NCBI GenBank assembly: GCA_028291305.1
Contig: JAQGII010000401.1
Location: 1 to 13,090, forward strand
Reading direction: 5' to 3'
Source: Caulobacteraceae bacterium
GTDB taxonomy: Bacteria; Pseudomonadota; Alphaproteobacteria; Caulobacterales; Caulobacteraceae
Length of the DNA: 13,090 nt
The notes below the pieces were generated by a model, which saw only the letters and a program-made list of their open reading frames with translations, made no database searches and was not told where the DNA came from. Shown one piece after another: positions 6,746-13,090 of this stretch. Numbering within the stretch: the first letter of the stretch is position 1; each line of letters opens with the position of its first letter. A program made the translations under genes and the position numbers.

Positions 6746-9700
6746 CTAGAACGCCTTGTGCACGCTGACATACCAGTAGCGGCCCTGCGGCGCGTAGACG
6801 CTGCCGAGATAGCCCCCGGAAGACAGGGGCGGCTTGGCGTCGGCCACGTTGCGCACGCCCAATCGGAACGACGTCCGGTCGGACTTGTCCCGGTTGAAGG
6901 TCCACTGGCCGTAGGCGTTGCCCGTCAGCTGCGACTGGATCAGCCAGGTGTCGCCCACCGAGTCGACGACGCCGGTGTCGTAGATCGGCGCGGTGTACTG
7001 GGTGTAGAGACCGACCTCGGCCGGTCCGTAGTTCCAGGTCAAGGTCGCCGACCATTTGTCCGAAGGGTTGCCGGCCGCGCCGATCTGGCTCGCGGCGCCG
7101 CCCACGGTGATGGACTTGTTGATGACCCCTGCCGCCTGCGCCGACAGCAGCGTCTGCTGGTCCGCCGACGGGCTCTGGAAGAATTTGGTCAGCTTGGCGT
7201 AGTTGAAGTCGAAGGCGAAATCCCCGACCGGCGTCGGCCGCAGGCGGTAGCTGACGCCGATGTCCACGCCTTCGACCACGCGGGGCAACAGGTTGGTGTA
7301 CAGGCCATTGACGGTGATCACCTGGCCGACGGGGGCCAGGCCGGTGCCGGCCGCCGCCGCGATATCGTCCGCGGTGGCCGCCGCCCGGACGACGTTCGGG
7401 TTCGACTTGCCCTGCACCCGCAGCAGATAATCGAGCGTGATGGCGTTCTGGTAGTCGAACACGCCGACCACGCCGGTCTGGGCGATGTGCCAGCGGTCCA
7501 CGGTCACGGTCATGTTGCCCCACTCCGCGGGAAGGAACTTGGGTTGCAGCACCGTGCCGAAGGACCAGCTTTCCGACTCTTCGGGCTTCAAGGCCGGGTT
7601 GCCGGCGAAGACGCGCAGCACCCCATAGCTTTCCGTACAGGTGGAGAAGCTGGCGATGCGATGGGCGCGCAGGTCCTCCTCGCAGCGGGTGTAGTCCACC
7701 GCGGTGTTGAACCGCTGCAGCACGGGGCTGTGCAGGGTCTCCAGGTTGGGCGCCCGGAAGCCCTGGGACCAGGATCCGCGGAACCTGACGCCCTCGATCA
7801 CGTCCCAGGAGCCGGCGATCTTGGGCTTCGCCACGGCGCCGACGTCGCTGTAGTTCTCGAACCGGCCGGCGACCTGCAGGTCGATGGCGCGAATCAGGGG
7901 AATCCGCATCTCGGGACCGACCACGGGAATGGCGACTTCCCCGAACACCGACTCCACGGTGCGCTGTCCCTTGACGTCGGGCGACGGGCTGGCGCCGAGC
8001 AGGTCGCTGCCGTAGCTGATGCCGGTGACGGAGTCGACGTAGGGGTGCGAGCCGTCCTGGTGGTAGTCGCGATTGTCCTGGTAGGTTTCGTTGCGGATCT
8101 CCACCCCGCTCGCCAGCCCGACCGCTCCCCCCGGCAGCATGAACAGGTCGGGGCGCGACAACTTGAAGTCCCACAGCGCCAGCTGGGTCATGTTGGCGCG
8201 GGTCTCCTTGATCCTGAAGGTGTTGATGACGCTGGCGCTGTTCGGCGTGGCGTCGCCGATGGCGGGCGTCGCCGGGTTGCCGCCGTTGAAGGGGTTGTAG
8301 GCGTCCGGCGTGGTCTTGTTCAGCGCCTGCTGGAACAAGGTTTGGCTGATGGCCGTGCTGGTGTCGTTGACGGTGGCGGCGTTGTAGAGCAGCGCGCTGT
8401 CCCAGTTCCATCCCTTCCATTGGCCCTTCAGGCCCGCCAGCGCCCGGTACTGGGCGTTGACCACCTTGTCTTCATTGGGGCCCGCGTCGACGATGCTATA
8501 GGAGACCAGGGTCAAGGGCAGGCCGCCGGCCGGGATGTTCAGGCCCGGCAGGCGATTGGGCGAGCCGACCGGCCCGAACGGATTCCAATAGGCGTTGGCC
8601 GCCATGGTGATCGGCTGGGAAGACAGGGGGCTGGACGGGCCGCCCCAGGCGTCGGTCGTGGCGGTGTAGAAACCCAGTTCGCTGTAGGCCTTGATGTCCG
8701 GCGTCAGCTCGTAATTCAGGAAGCTGAACAGGTTGAGCCGCTGCAGGGACGGCTGGACGCTGTCGTTGGGGAAGGCCGCGTTGGTGTTCTGTCTCAGGTT
8801 GACCGTTGTGGTCGAGGTGAGGTTGCCGGTTCCCGTGCAGATCCCGCCGCCGAGCTGCAGCCCGCACCCCGCGTTTGTCGAGGGCTGGATGTGGAACACG
8901 CCCGATGCGTTGGTCAGGGCCACGCCGTTGCTGCGCACCGTGCCGAAGCTCACCGGCGACTGGAACGAGGCCCAGGCGGAGTTGGTGCTGGAGCCGTTGA
9001 AGCTGGCGTTGTTGGCGAACGGGGTGTCGGCGATCAGCGGCCGGCGATCGGATGAGGCGGTATAGCTCTGATCGCCGACCTTGATGTCGCTGTGCTGGGT
9101 GTAGCCGGCGAACACGGTGATGCTGCCCCGTCCTTCGCTGAAGGACGTCCCGGTCAGGGCGTTGAGCTGGTATTCCTGGAGGCTGGTGCCTTCCGCCGCG
9201 CCGTACTGGGCGTCGATCTGCAGGCCCCGGACGTTGGACTTCAGGACGTTGTTGACCACGCCGGCTACGGCGTCTGAGCCGTAGAGCGCCGAGGCGCCGT
9301 CCCGCAGGATCTCGACCCGCTCCAGGCCGCTCACCGGGATGGCGTTGGCGTTGTAGCCGAACACCGGCGAGGAGAAGCCGTCCGTCTGCGACGTGGGGTG
9401 TTGCACGACCCGCCGGCCGTTGAGCAGCAGCAGGGTGTTGCCCTGGCCCAGGCCCCGCAGGGTCACCGTCGACACGTCGCCCCGCGCCGCGTTGGGGCTG
9501 GTGCCGCCCAGCGTCTGTTCATTGAAGCTGACGTCGCCCGCCTGCGGCAGGGCCCGGAACAGTTCGCCGGCGGAGACGGCGCCCACCGCCTGGATTTCCT
9601 TTTGGCCGACGACCGCCACGGGCAGGGCGCCGGTGATCTTGGCCCCCTGGATCTGGGTGCCGACCACGGTGATGGCCTCGATCTGATTGGTCGGCGGCGG

Positions 9701-9802
9701 CGTCGGCAGCGCGGCCTCTGCGGCGGCGGCGGTCCGCAACGTAGCGCCCGCCAACACCGCGGTCGTACCGAGCAGAGCAATCATCCGGATCGAGCATGTC
9801 AT
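6746..9802 (-). CDS. TonB-dependent outer-membrane receptor (second, distinct subfamily)
   Basis: A 1018-residue outer-membrane receptor. ATG 9802 is chosen because AGGGGGA (9812-9818) lies 9 bases upstream; extending to 9856 adds 18 residues without a ribosome site. Signal peptide at about 1-28 (cleavage around TAAAAEA). TonB box IEAITVVG (41-48). Plug at about 55-190 with RGDVSTVTLRGLGQGNTLLLLNGRRVV (107-133, in part) and ERVEILRDGASALYGSDAVAGVVN (161-184, in part), the classic receptor plug signature. The barrel ends in the aromatic YWYVSVHKAF. Two cysteine pairs lie in probable surface loops: GCGLQLGGGIC and CEEDLRAHRIASFSTC. It differs from the left-hand receptor in plug motifs, so they are not a recent duplication. 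It is divergent from the GGT-like gene, with which it may share regulation and a substrate. Ligand unknown. Confidence 0.93.
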   Translation of the reverse strand: MTCSIRMIALLGTTAVLAGATLRTAAAAEAALPTPPPTNQIEAITVVGTQIQGAKITGALPVAVVGQKEIQAVGAVSAGELFRALPQAGDVSFNEQTLGGTSPNAARGDVSTVTLRGLGQGNTLLLLNGRRVVQHPTSQTDGFSSPVFGYNANAIPVSGLERVEILRDGASALYGSDAVAGVVNNVLKSNVRGLQIDAQYGAAEGTSLQEYQLNALTGTSFSEGRGSITVFAGYTQHSDIKVGDQSYTASSDRRPLIADTPFANNASFNGSSTNSAWASFQSPVSFGTVRSNGVALTNASGVFHIQPSTNAGCGLQLGGGICTGTGNLTSTTTVNLRQNTNAAFPNDSVQPSLQRLNLFSFLNYELTPDIKAYSELGFYTATTDAWGGPSSPLSSQPITMAANAYWNPFGPVGSPNRLPGLNIPAGGLPLTLVSYSIVDAGPNEDKVVNAQYRALAGLKGQWKGWNWDSALLYNAATVNDTSTAISQTLFQQALNKTTPDAYNPFNGGNPATPAIGDATPNSASVINTFRIKETRANMTQLALWDFKLSRPDLFMLPGGAVGLASGVEIRNETYQDNRDYHQDGSHPYVDSVTGISYGSDLLGASPSPDVKGQRTVESVFGEVAIPVVGPEMRIPLIRAIDLQVAGRFENYSDVGAVAKPKIAGSWDVIEGVRFRGSWSQGFRAPNLETLHSPVLQRFNTAVDYTRCEEDLRAHRIASFSTCTESYGVLRVFAGNPALKPEESESWSFGTVLQPKFLPAEWGNMTVTVDRWHIAQTGVVGVFDYQNAITLDYLLRVQGKSNPNVVRAAATADDIAAAAGTGLAPVGQVITVNGLYTNLLPRVVEGVDIGVSYRLRPTPVGDFAFDFNYAKLTKFFQSPSADQQTLLSAQAAGVINKSITVGGAASQIGAAGNPSDKWSATLTWNYGPAEVGLYTQYTAPIYDTGVVDSVGDTWLIQSQLTGNAYGQWTFNRDKSDRTSFRLGVRNVADAKPPLSSGGYLGSVYAPQGRYWYVSVHKAF

Positions 9803-10247
9803 TGTTTCAGTTCCCCCTAAAATTCGCCAGCTATACCCCGCGATAGCCATCCACATGACGGCCGGATCGCTCCAACATCAGGCATATCCCCCCGTAAATT
9901 TATGAGATTCATGCGGCTCTTGGCGGCGCACTATCAGTTTTTATACAAACATGCGTAAAAGGAATGGCTATTAACGGGCCAATCGGCCGCCTGTTCGGAT
10001 CATTACCGACGAGAGACTCATTTTGAGTCTAACTATTTTTGATGATCACCTGCGGGCCTGGCAGGGCGCCTAATTTTTGGAATACCATGCTTCCAAAGGC
10101 CGCGTTTCGACGGGCTTCGACATCTTTCGTCATGGGTACGATGCGCGGCGGACGGAAATCCGTCGGTTTGCCGCTACGGGAAAAGGCGAAAGCGCGGTTG
10201 CTGGTGGACGTAGCCGCCGGCGCGCTGAGCCTGCGTTAGGAGAGACC
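9803..10247. other. Divergent AT-rich promoter region (TonB receptor 2 / GGT-like)
   Basis: This 445-bp gap separates divergent genes. The stretch from about 9890 to 10080 is AT-rich and should contain both promoters. It has an exact dyad at 10014-10030, near the midpoint, and a GGCC-AATC-GGCC repeat at 9977-9988. From about 10090 it turns GC-rich with no signal beyond the ribosome site (TAGGAGAG, 10237-10244) of the GGT-like gene. No clear -35/-10 pair was found. A 66-codon reading frame (10039-10239) ends at the ribosome site but has no support of its own. Confidence 0.5.
10014..10030. repeat. Perfect dyad AGACTC-N5-GAGTCT
   Basis: AGACTC (10014-10019), loop ATTTT, GAGTCT (10025-10030), followed on the + strand by AACTA and five Ts. 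It lies about 215 bp from each of the two divergent start codons. It could be a dimeric regulator operator, or in RNA a weak terminator/attenuator ahead of the GGT-like gene. Confidence 0.45.
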
Positions 10248-12143
10248 ATGACAAAGCACGATGCCCAGGCCGCTTCCGAGAAGGGTTTGACGCGCAGGTC
10301 CTTGGCCAAGCTGGCCGTCGGCGGCGCGGCGCTCGGGGGCTCCGGACTCGCGGCGGCCCCGTCCGAGGCCCAGACGGCCCCGGTTCTGGAACCCACGCGT
10401 CTGGAGAACCCCGGCGAAACCCTCCGGCCGGAAATCGTCGGCGATTTCGGCATCGTCGCGGCAGGGCGCCACTACACCGTGTCGGCGGCCACGCGCATGC
10501 TGTTGGCGGGCGGCAACGCCACGGATGCCGGGGTGGCGGCGGTGTTCGCGGCCTCGGTGACCGAGATCTCGCACTTCGGCTTCGGCGGAGAGGCTCCGAC
10601 GATCCTCTACGACGCCAAGAGCGGCAAGGTGTCGGTCGTCAACGGCCAGGGCACGGCGCCGGGCCTGGCCAGGCCCGAGGTCTTCGCCGAAGCCGGCATC
10701 ATTCCGGGCAACGGGCCTAACGGCGGCACCCTGCCGGCGATGCTCGATTCCATGTGCCGGGCGCTGCAAACCCACGGCACCATGTCCCTGCACGAAGTCA
10801 TGCAGCCCGCCATCGAGTTCGCCGACGGCTTCGTGATGTACAAGTTCCTGCATCAGGTGTTCGTCAGCCAGCAGAAGGCGACCAAGAAGTGGGGCGACTG
10901 GTCCTACAACACCTACTATCCGGGCGGTCACGTCCCCCAGACCGGCGAGTATTTCCGCCAGCCCAACCTGGCCAAGACCATGCGGGCCATCGCCGACGCC
11001 GACAAGGCGACCTTCGCCAAGACGAAGGACCGGGTGAAGGCGATCCAGGCCGGCCGCGACACCTTCTACAAAGGCGACATCGCTCGCCGGATCGGGGCCG
11101 CCGTGGAGAAGGACGGCGGGCTGATGCGCTACGAGGACCTGGCCGGCTACCAGGGCAGGATCGAGCAGCCGCAGACCACCAAATTCTATGGCTACGATGT
11201 GTACAAGGCCGGCTTCTGGAGCCAGGGCCCGACGCAGCTGATGCTGCTGAACATCCTCGAGGCGGCCGGCATCCAGTCGATGAAGCCGGGCAGCGAGATC
11301 TATCTCCACACCCTGGCCGAGGCGCTCAAGCTGGCCTTCGACGACCGCAACGCCTACTTCGGCGATCCCGATTTCGTGCAGGTGCCCACCGAAGGGCTGC
11401 TGTCAAAGGCCTATGCCGCCGAGCGGGCCAAGCTGATCGGTCCGATGGCGTCGCTGGAACACCGCTACGGCGACCCCTACCTCTTCGACACCAAGGTCAA
11501 GCGCAAGGGACCCACCTTCGTGCCTCGGGTCTTGAAGGCCAAGGCCGGACCCACCGCCGACACCACCTCCATCCAGGTGGTGGACCGCCACGGCAACCTG
11601 TTCAGTTGCACCCCCAGCTCCGGCTGGCTGCTGGGCGGGGCCTATGTCGCCGGAGACACGGGCGTCCCGCTCAGCAACCGCATGACGGTGTTCGACCTGG
11701 ATCCGTCCAGCCCCAATGTGATCGCGCCGCACAAGCGTCCGCGCACGACCCTGTCGCCGGCCATGGTGCTCAAGGACGGCAAGCCCTACCTCGCCATCGG
11801 CACGCCCGGAGGCGACAACCAGGACCAGCAGATCTGCAACGTGCTGCTGCGGGTGCTGGCCTTCGACGAGCCCCTGCAGGCCGCGATCGAAGCGCCGCGG
11901 ATCAACTCCAACCACTTCCATGACTCCTTCGGCGCCAAGCGCGACGCGCCGGGGCAGCTGGAGATCGAGGACCGCGTGCCCAAGGCCATCCGCGACGGCC
12001 TGACCGCCCGCGGCCACAAGCTCCAGGTCCTGGGGCCGTTCGGCGTGTCCACCGGCATCGTCGCCGCCGGCGTGGTCCCAGGAACCGGCACCCTGCGCGG
12101 CGGCGCGGACGTGCGCCGCGAACGATATGCTTTCGGCTGGTGA
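10248..12143 (+). CDS. Tat-exported gamma-glutamyltransferase-like Ntn hydrolase
   Basis: A 631-residue member of the gamma-glutamyltranspeptidase fold, made as a proenzyme that self-cleaves before a catalytic Thr. ATG 10248 follows TAGGAGAG at good spacing. The N-terminus has a twin-arginine signal (LTRRSLAKLAVGG, 14-26), so it is exported folded. The cleavage/nucleophile site is ADTTSIQVVDRHGN with Thr439, giving subunits of about 438 and 193 residues. RPRTTLSPAMVLKDGKP and IGTPGGDNQ match the family's small-subunit motifs. Against E. coli GGT several key residues differ: Arg114 to Gln134, His393 to Ser441, Gln430 to Arg478, Asp433 to Val481, and the Ser462-Ser463 pair to Thr500-Thr501. These normally hold the gamma-glutamyl group, so the substrate is probably not glutathione. 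Divergent from TonB receptor 2. Fold and self-processing are well supported; substrate is unknown. Confidence 0.9.
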   Translation: MTKHDAQAASEKGLTRRSLAKLAVGGAALGGSGLAAAPSEAQTAPVLEPTRLENPGETLRPEIVGDFGIVAAGRHYTVSAATRMLLAGGNATDAGVAAVFAASVTEISHFGFGGEAPTILYDAKSGKVSVVNGQGTAPGLARPEVFAEAGIIPGNGPNGGTLPAMLDSMCRALQTHGTMSLHEVMQPAIEFADGFVMYKFLHQVFVSQQKATKKWGDWSYNTYYPGGHVPQTGEYFRQPNLAKTMRAIADADKATFAKTKDRVKAIQAGRDTFYKGDIARRIGAAVEKDGGLMRYEDLAGYQGRIEQPQTTKFYGYDVYKAGFWSQGPTQLMLLNILEAAGIQSMKPGSEIYLHTLAEALKLAFDDRNAYFGDPDFVQVPTEGLLSKAYAAERAKLIGPMASLEHRYGDPYLFDTKVKRKGPTFVPRVLKAKAGPTADTTSIQVVDRHGNLFSCTPSSGWLLGGAYVAGDTGVPLSNRMTVFDLDPSSPNVIAPHKRPRTTLSPAMVLKDGKPYLAIGTPGGDNQDQQICNVLLRVLAFDEPLQAAIEAPRINSNHFHDSFGAKRDAPGQLEIEDRVPKAIRDGLTARGHKLQVLGPFGVSTGIVAAGVVPGTGTLRGGADVRRERYAFGW

Positions 12144-12200
12144 AACCCGGCGCGGAAGTGGCGCTCGCCGGGCGGAGCGCGGCTGACGAATGAAGGGAAT

Positions 12201-12225
12201 GGCCCCAACGCTTTGCGTTGGGGCC
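12201..12225. terminator. Perfect 11-bp hairpin between convergent genes
   Basis: GGCCCCAACGC (12201-12211), loop TTT, GCGTTGGGGCC (12215-12225). It sits 57 bp after the GGT-like stop and 13 bp after the KGG-gene stop, so it can serve both convergent transcripts. Neither side has a long T-run (the - strand side reads ATTCCCTTCATT), so it may block transcripts or protect 3' ends instead of being a classic intrinsic terminator. Confidence 0.65.
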
Positions 12226-12238
12226 CGCTCCGGTGGCG

Positions 12239-12433
12239 TCAGCGCCGGTGGCCGCCGTGTGACGCCTCTCCGCCCTTGCGGCCCGCCTCGCTGGCGAGTT
12301 TCGGGTCTTGGGAGAAGCTGCGCTTGTCATCGGGGACGCTTGCGCCGCCCTTGGCGGCGATCTCGCGCTGCTTCTTCTCATCCATCGCGGCAAAGCCGCG
12401 CTTGGAGGTATCTCCAGTGTGTCCGCGAGCCAT
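12239..12433 (-). CDS. KGG-motif stress-response small protein (YciG-like)
   Basis: A 64-residue, highly charged, soluble protein with repeated KGG-type motifs: MDEKKQREIAAKGGASVP, then the second repeat at SQDPKLASEAGRKGGEAS, and a GHRR end. This matches the KGG / stress-induced bacterial acidophilic repeat family, small hydrophilic proteins linked to stress survival; molecular role unclear. ATG 12433 is chosen because GGAGA (12441-12445) lies 7 bases upstream; a TTG two codons earlier is less likely. An EcfG-like promoter at 12478-12503 would give a leader of about 37 nt, fitting general-stress control known for such genes in alphaproteobacteria. A strong hairpin lies 13 bp downstream. Confidence 0.85.
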   Translation of the reverse strand: MARGHTGDTSKRGFAAMDEKKQREIAAKGGASVPDDKRSFSQDPKLASEAGRKGGEASHGGHRR

Positions 12434-12477
12434 ACTCAACTCTCCTGCGTCTATCGGTTGGTGGGCCGATGGGGCAC

Positions 12478-12503
12478 AACCGAAACGACCAAGAACTGTT
12501 CCC
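12478..12503 (-). promoter_or_regulatory. EcfG (general stress sigma)-like promoter
   Basis: On the - strand, GGGAAC (12503-12498) and GGTT (12481-12478) are 16 bases apart. The alphaproteobacterial general-stress consensus is GGAAC, 16-17 bases, CGTT; the -35 is exact and the -10 matches 3 of 4. Position relative to the KGG gene (start 12433) is right for its promoter. The match was made by eye. Confidence 0.45.
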
Positions 12504-12676
12504 GATCATATTATAAGAAGTGGGACAAAGTTGCTCTCGGAGTCGGCGAGCAGACATATGTACGGGCGAAGATATTGGGCATAATTCTCCGTGACGTGGA
12601 ACATATACTGTTGTCGTTCTGCAGCGGTGCGGTTGGCGACGGGCGTGGGCTCCCGCGCCGACGGGCGGCAACCGGT

Positions 12677-12826
12677 CTAGGGATGCGCCGCCAGCAGCGC
12701 GGGGCCGAAGCGGGCGAACAGGTAGCCGGCGACCACACAGGCGAGGCCGAACAGGATCGCGGTCCAGAAGCCGGCGCCCAGACGCAACGGCTTGTGCGGG
12801 ACGTCGTCGGCGTCGTCGTCGCTCAT
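12677..12826 (-). CDS. Small single-pass inner-membrane protein downstream of hemD
   Basis: A 49-residue protein of unknown function. It has an acidic N-terminus (MSDDDADDVPHKP), one membrane segment at about 17-37 (GAGFWTAILFGLACVVAGYL in part), and a short tail FARFGPALLAAHP. Its ATG overlaps the hemD stop by ATGA (4 bases), which argues strongly for a real, translationally coupled gene. By the charge pattern (Asp-rich N-terminus with H/K/R just before the segment, Arg after it) topology is unclear. No family is recognised. Confidence 0.7.
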   Translation of the reverse strand: MSDDDADDVPHKPLRLGAGFWTAILFGLACVVAGYLFARFGPALLAAHP

Positions 12827-13090
12827 GTCGCGAGCAGGCCCAGCAGGCTGGCCTCGGTGGGCTCCGCGGCGACGGCCACGCGCCTACCCGCTCCGGCCAG
12901 GGGCGCGGCGGCGGCCGGCGAGATGCAGTAGGCGGTCAGGCCGACGACACCGGCGTCCGCCAGGACGGCGGCGGCCCTGGGCGAGTGGACCAGCACGGCC
13001 TGCGCGCCCGCCGGGGCCTGCACCGGCAGGGCGCGGGTTTCGTAGACGGCGACGGCGCGGGCGGCCACGCCCTGGGCCTGCAGCGCGCCG
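12823..13090 (-). CDS. hemD: Uroporphyrinogen-III synthase, C-terminal part
   Basis: The 3' end of a gene whose start lies beyond the right edge; about 88 codons are visible. Uroporphyrinogen-III synthase closes and inverts hydroxymethylbilane to make uroporphyrinogen III in the cytosol, a step of haem, siroheme and cobalamin synthesis. Visible features are the conserved VAVYETRALP (usually L-x-VYET-x-P in this family), then VLVHSPRAAAVLA (the HSPRSA-like strand/helix), AYCISPAAAAPLAGAG and VAAEPTEASLLGLL, in the order expected for the C-terminal half. A GTG at 13068 is internal, since the frame stays open upstream with homologous-looking sequence. It is coupled to the 49-residue membrane protein by an ATGA overlap. 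Confidence 0.85.
   Translation of the reverse strand, partial: GALQAQGVAARAVAVYETRALPVQAPAGAQAVLVHSPRAAAVLADAGVVGLTAYCISPAAAAPLAGAGRRVAVAAEPTEASLLGLLAT

Noticed and set aside
6659..9055. Long 798-codon open frame on the + strand opposite TonB receptor 2
   Set aside because: Same GC-skew artefact; low-complexity composition and no recognisable domain, opposite a complete receptor.
10039..10239. 66-codon frame in the leader of the GGT-like gene, ending at its ribosome site
   Set aside because: Intriguing position for a leader peptide, but no ribosome site, no recognisable protein features and a stop that may coincide by chance.
10236..11309. 357-codon - strand frame within the GGT-like gene
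   Set aside because: Shadow of the GGT-like coding sequence; no independent signal.
12590..12615. GGAAC...CGTT on the + strand resembling an EcfG promoter
   Set aside because: Spacing is only 12 bases and no + strand gene lies downstream.
1..13090. CRISPR arrays, transposons, tRNA/rRNA genes, phage or toxin-antitoxin genes
   Set aside because: Looked for on both strands by eye; no direct-repeat array, transposase or integrase motif, or tRNA-like fold was seen.

Overview
This window is GC-rich DNA that reads like an alphaproteobacterium, most likely Caulobacteraceae (Caulobacter or Phenylobacterium type). The reasons are two large TonB-dependent receptors, one with the plug signature of the Xanthomonas/Caulobacter-type receptor family, a promoter-like match to the Caulobacter housekeeping consensus, an EcfG-like promoter ahead of a KGG stress protein, and the gene style (strong GC3, 4-base ATGA overlap). 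The assignment rests on protein style only; no rRNA or other marker gene is present.

Layout. Left part (1-5798, + strand): the body of a type-B carboxylesterase whose N-terminus lies off the window, a 386-bp AT-rich regulatory gap, a TonB-dependent receptor, and a secreted phosphoesterase-family hydrolase, probably co-transcribed with the receptor. Middle (5853-6745): on the - strand, a small secreted protein with a poly-glycine tract and a degenerate CusF-like domain; on the + strand, a run of hairpins with an anti-Shine-Dalgarno-like linker and a textbook Rho-independent terminator, which looks like an unannotated small RNA. Right-centre (6746-12143): a second, different TonB-dependent receptor (- strand) divergent from a Tat-exported gamma-glutamyltransferase-like Ntn hydrolase (+ strand), with a 445-bp AT-rich divergent gap holding a dyad. 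Right end (12201-13090): a shared terminator hairpin, a KGG-motif stress protein with an EcfG-like promoter, and the 3' part of hemD translationally overlapping a 49-residue single-membrane-segment protein.

How it may work together. The window pairs outer-membrane TonB receptors with exported hydrolases: receptor + phosphoesterase (and a nearby esterase) on the left, receptor + GGT-like hydrolase on the right. The natural reading is two nutrient-scavenging modules in which a hydrolase processes an ester, phosphoester or amide compound that the receptor takes up. The substrates cannot be read from the sequence. The hemD end is housekeeping chromosome, so this is an ordinary chromosomal region with accessory uptake genes rather than a mobile island; no transposase, integrase, tRNA, CRISPR or phage gene was seen. 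The items that best deserve a second look are the sRNA candidate at 6473-6609, the GGT homologue lacking the gamma-glutamyl-binding residues, and the CusF-like protein lacking its copper ligands.
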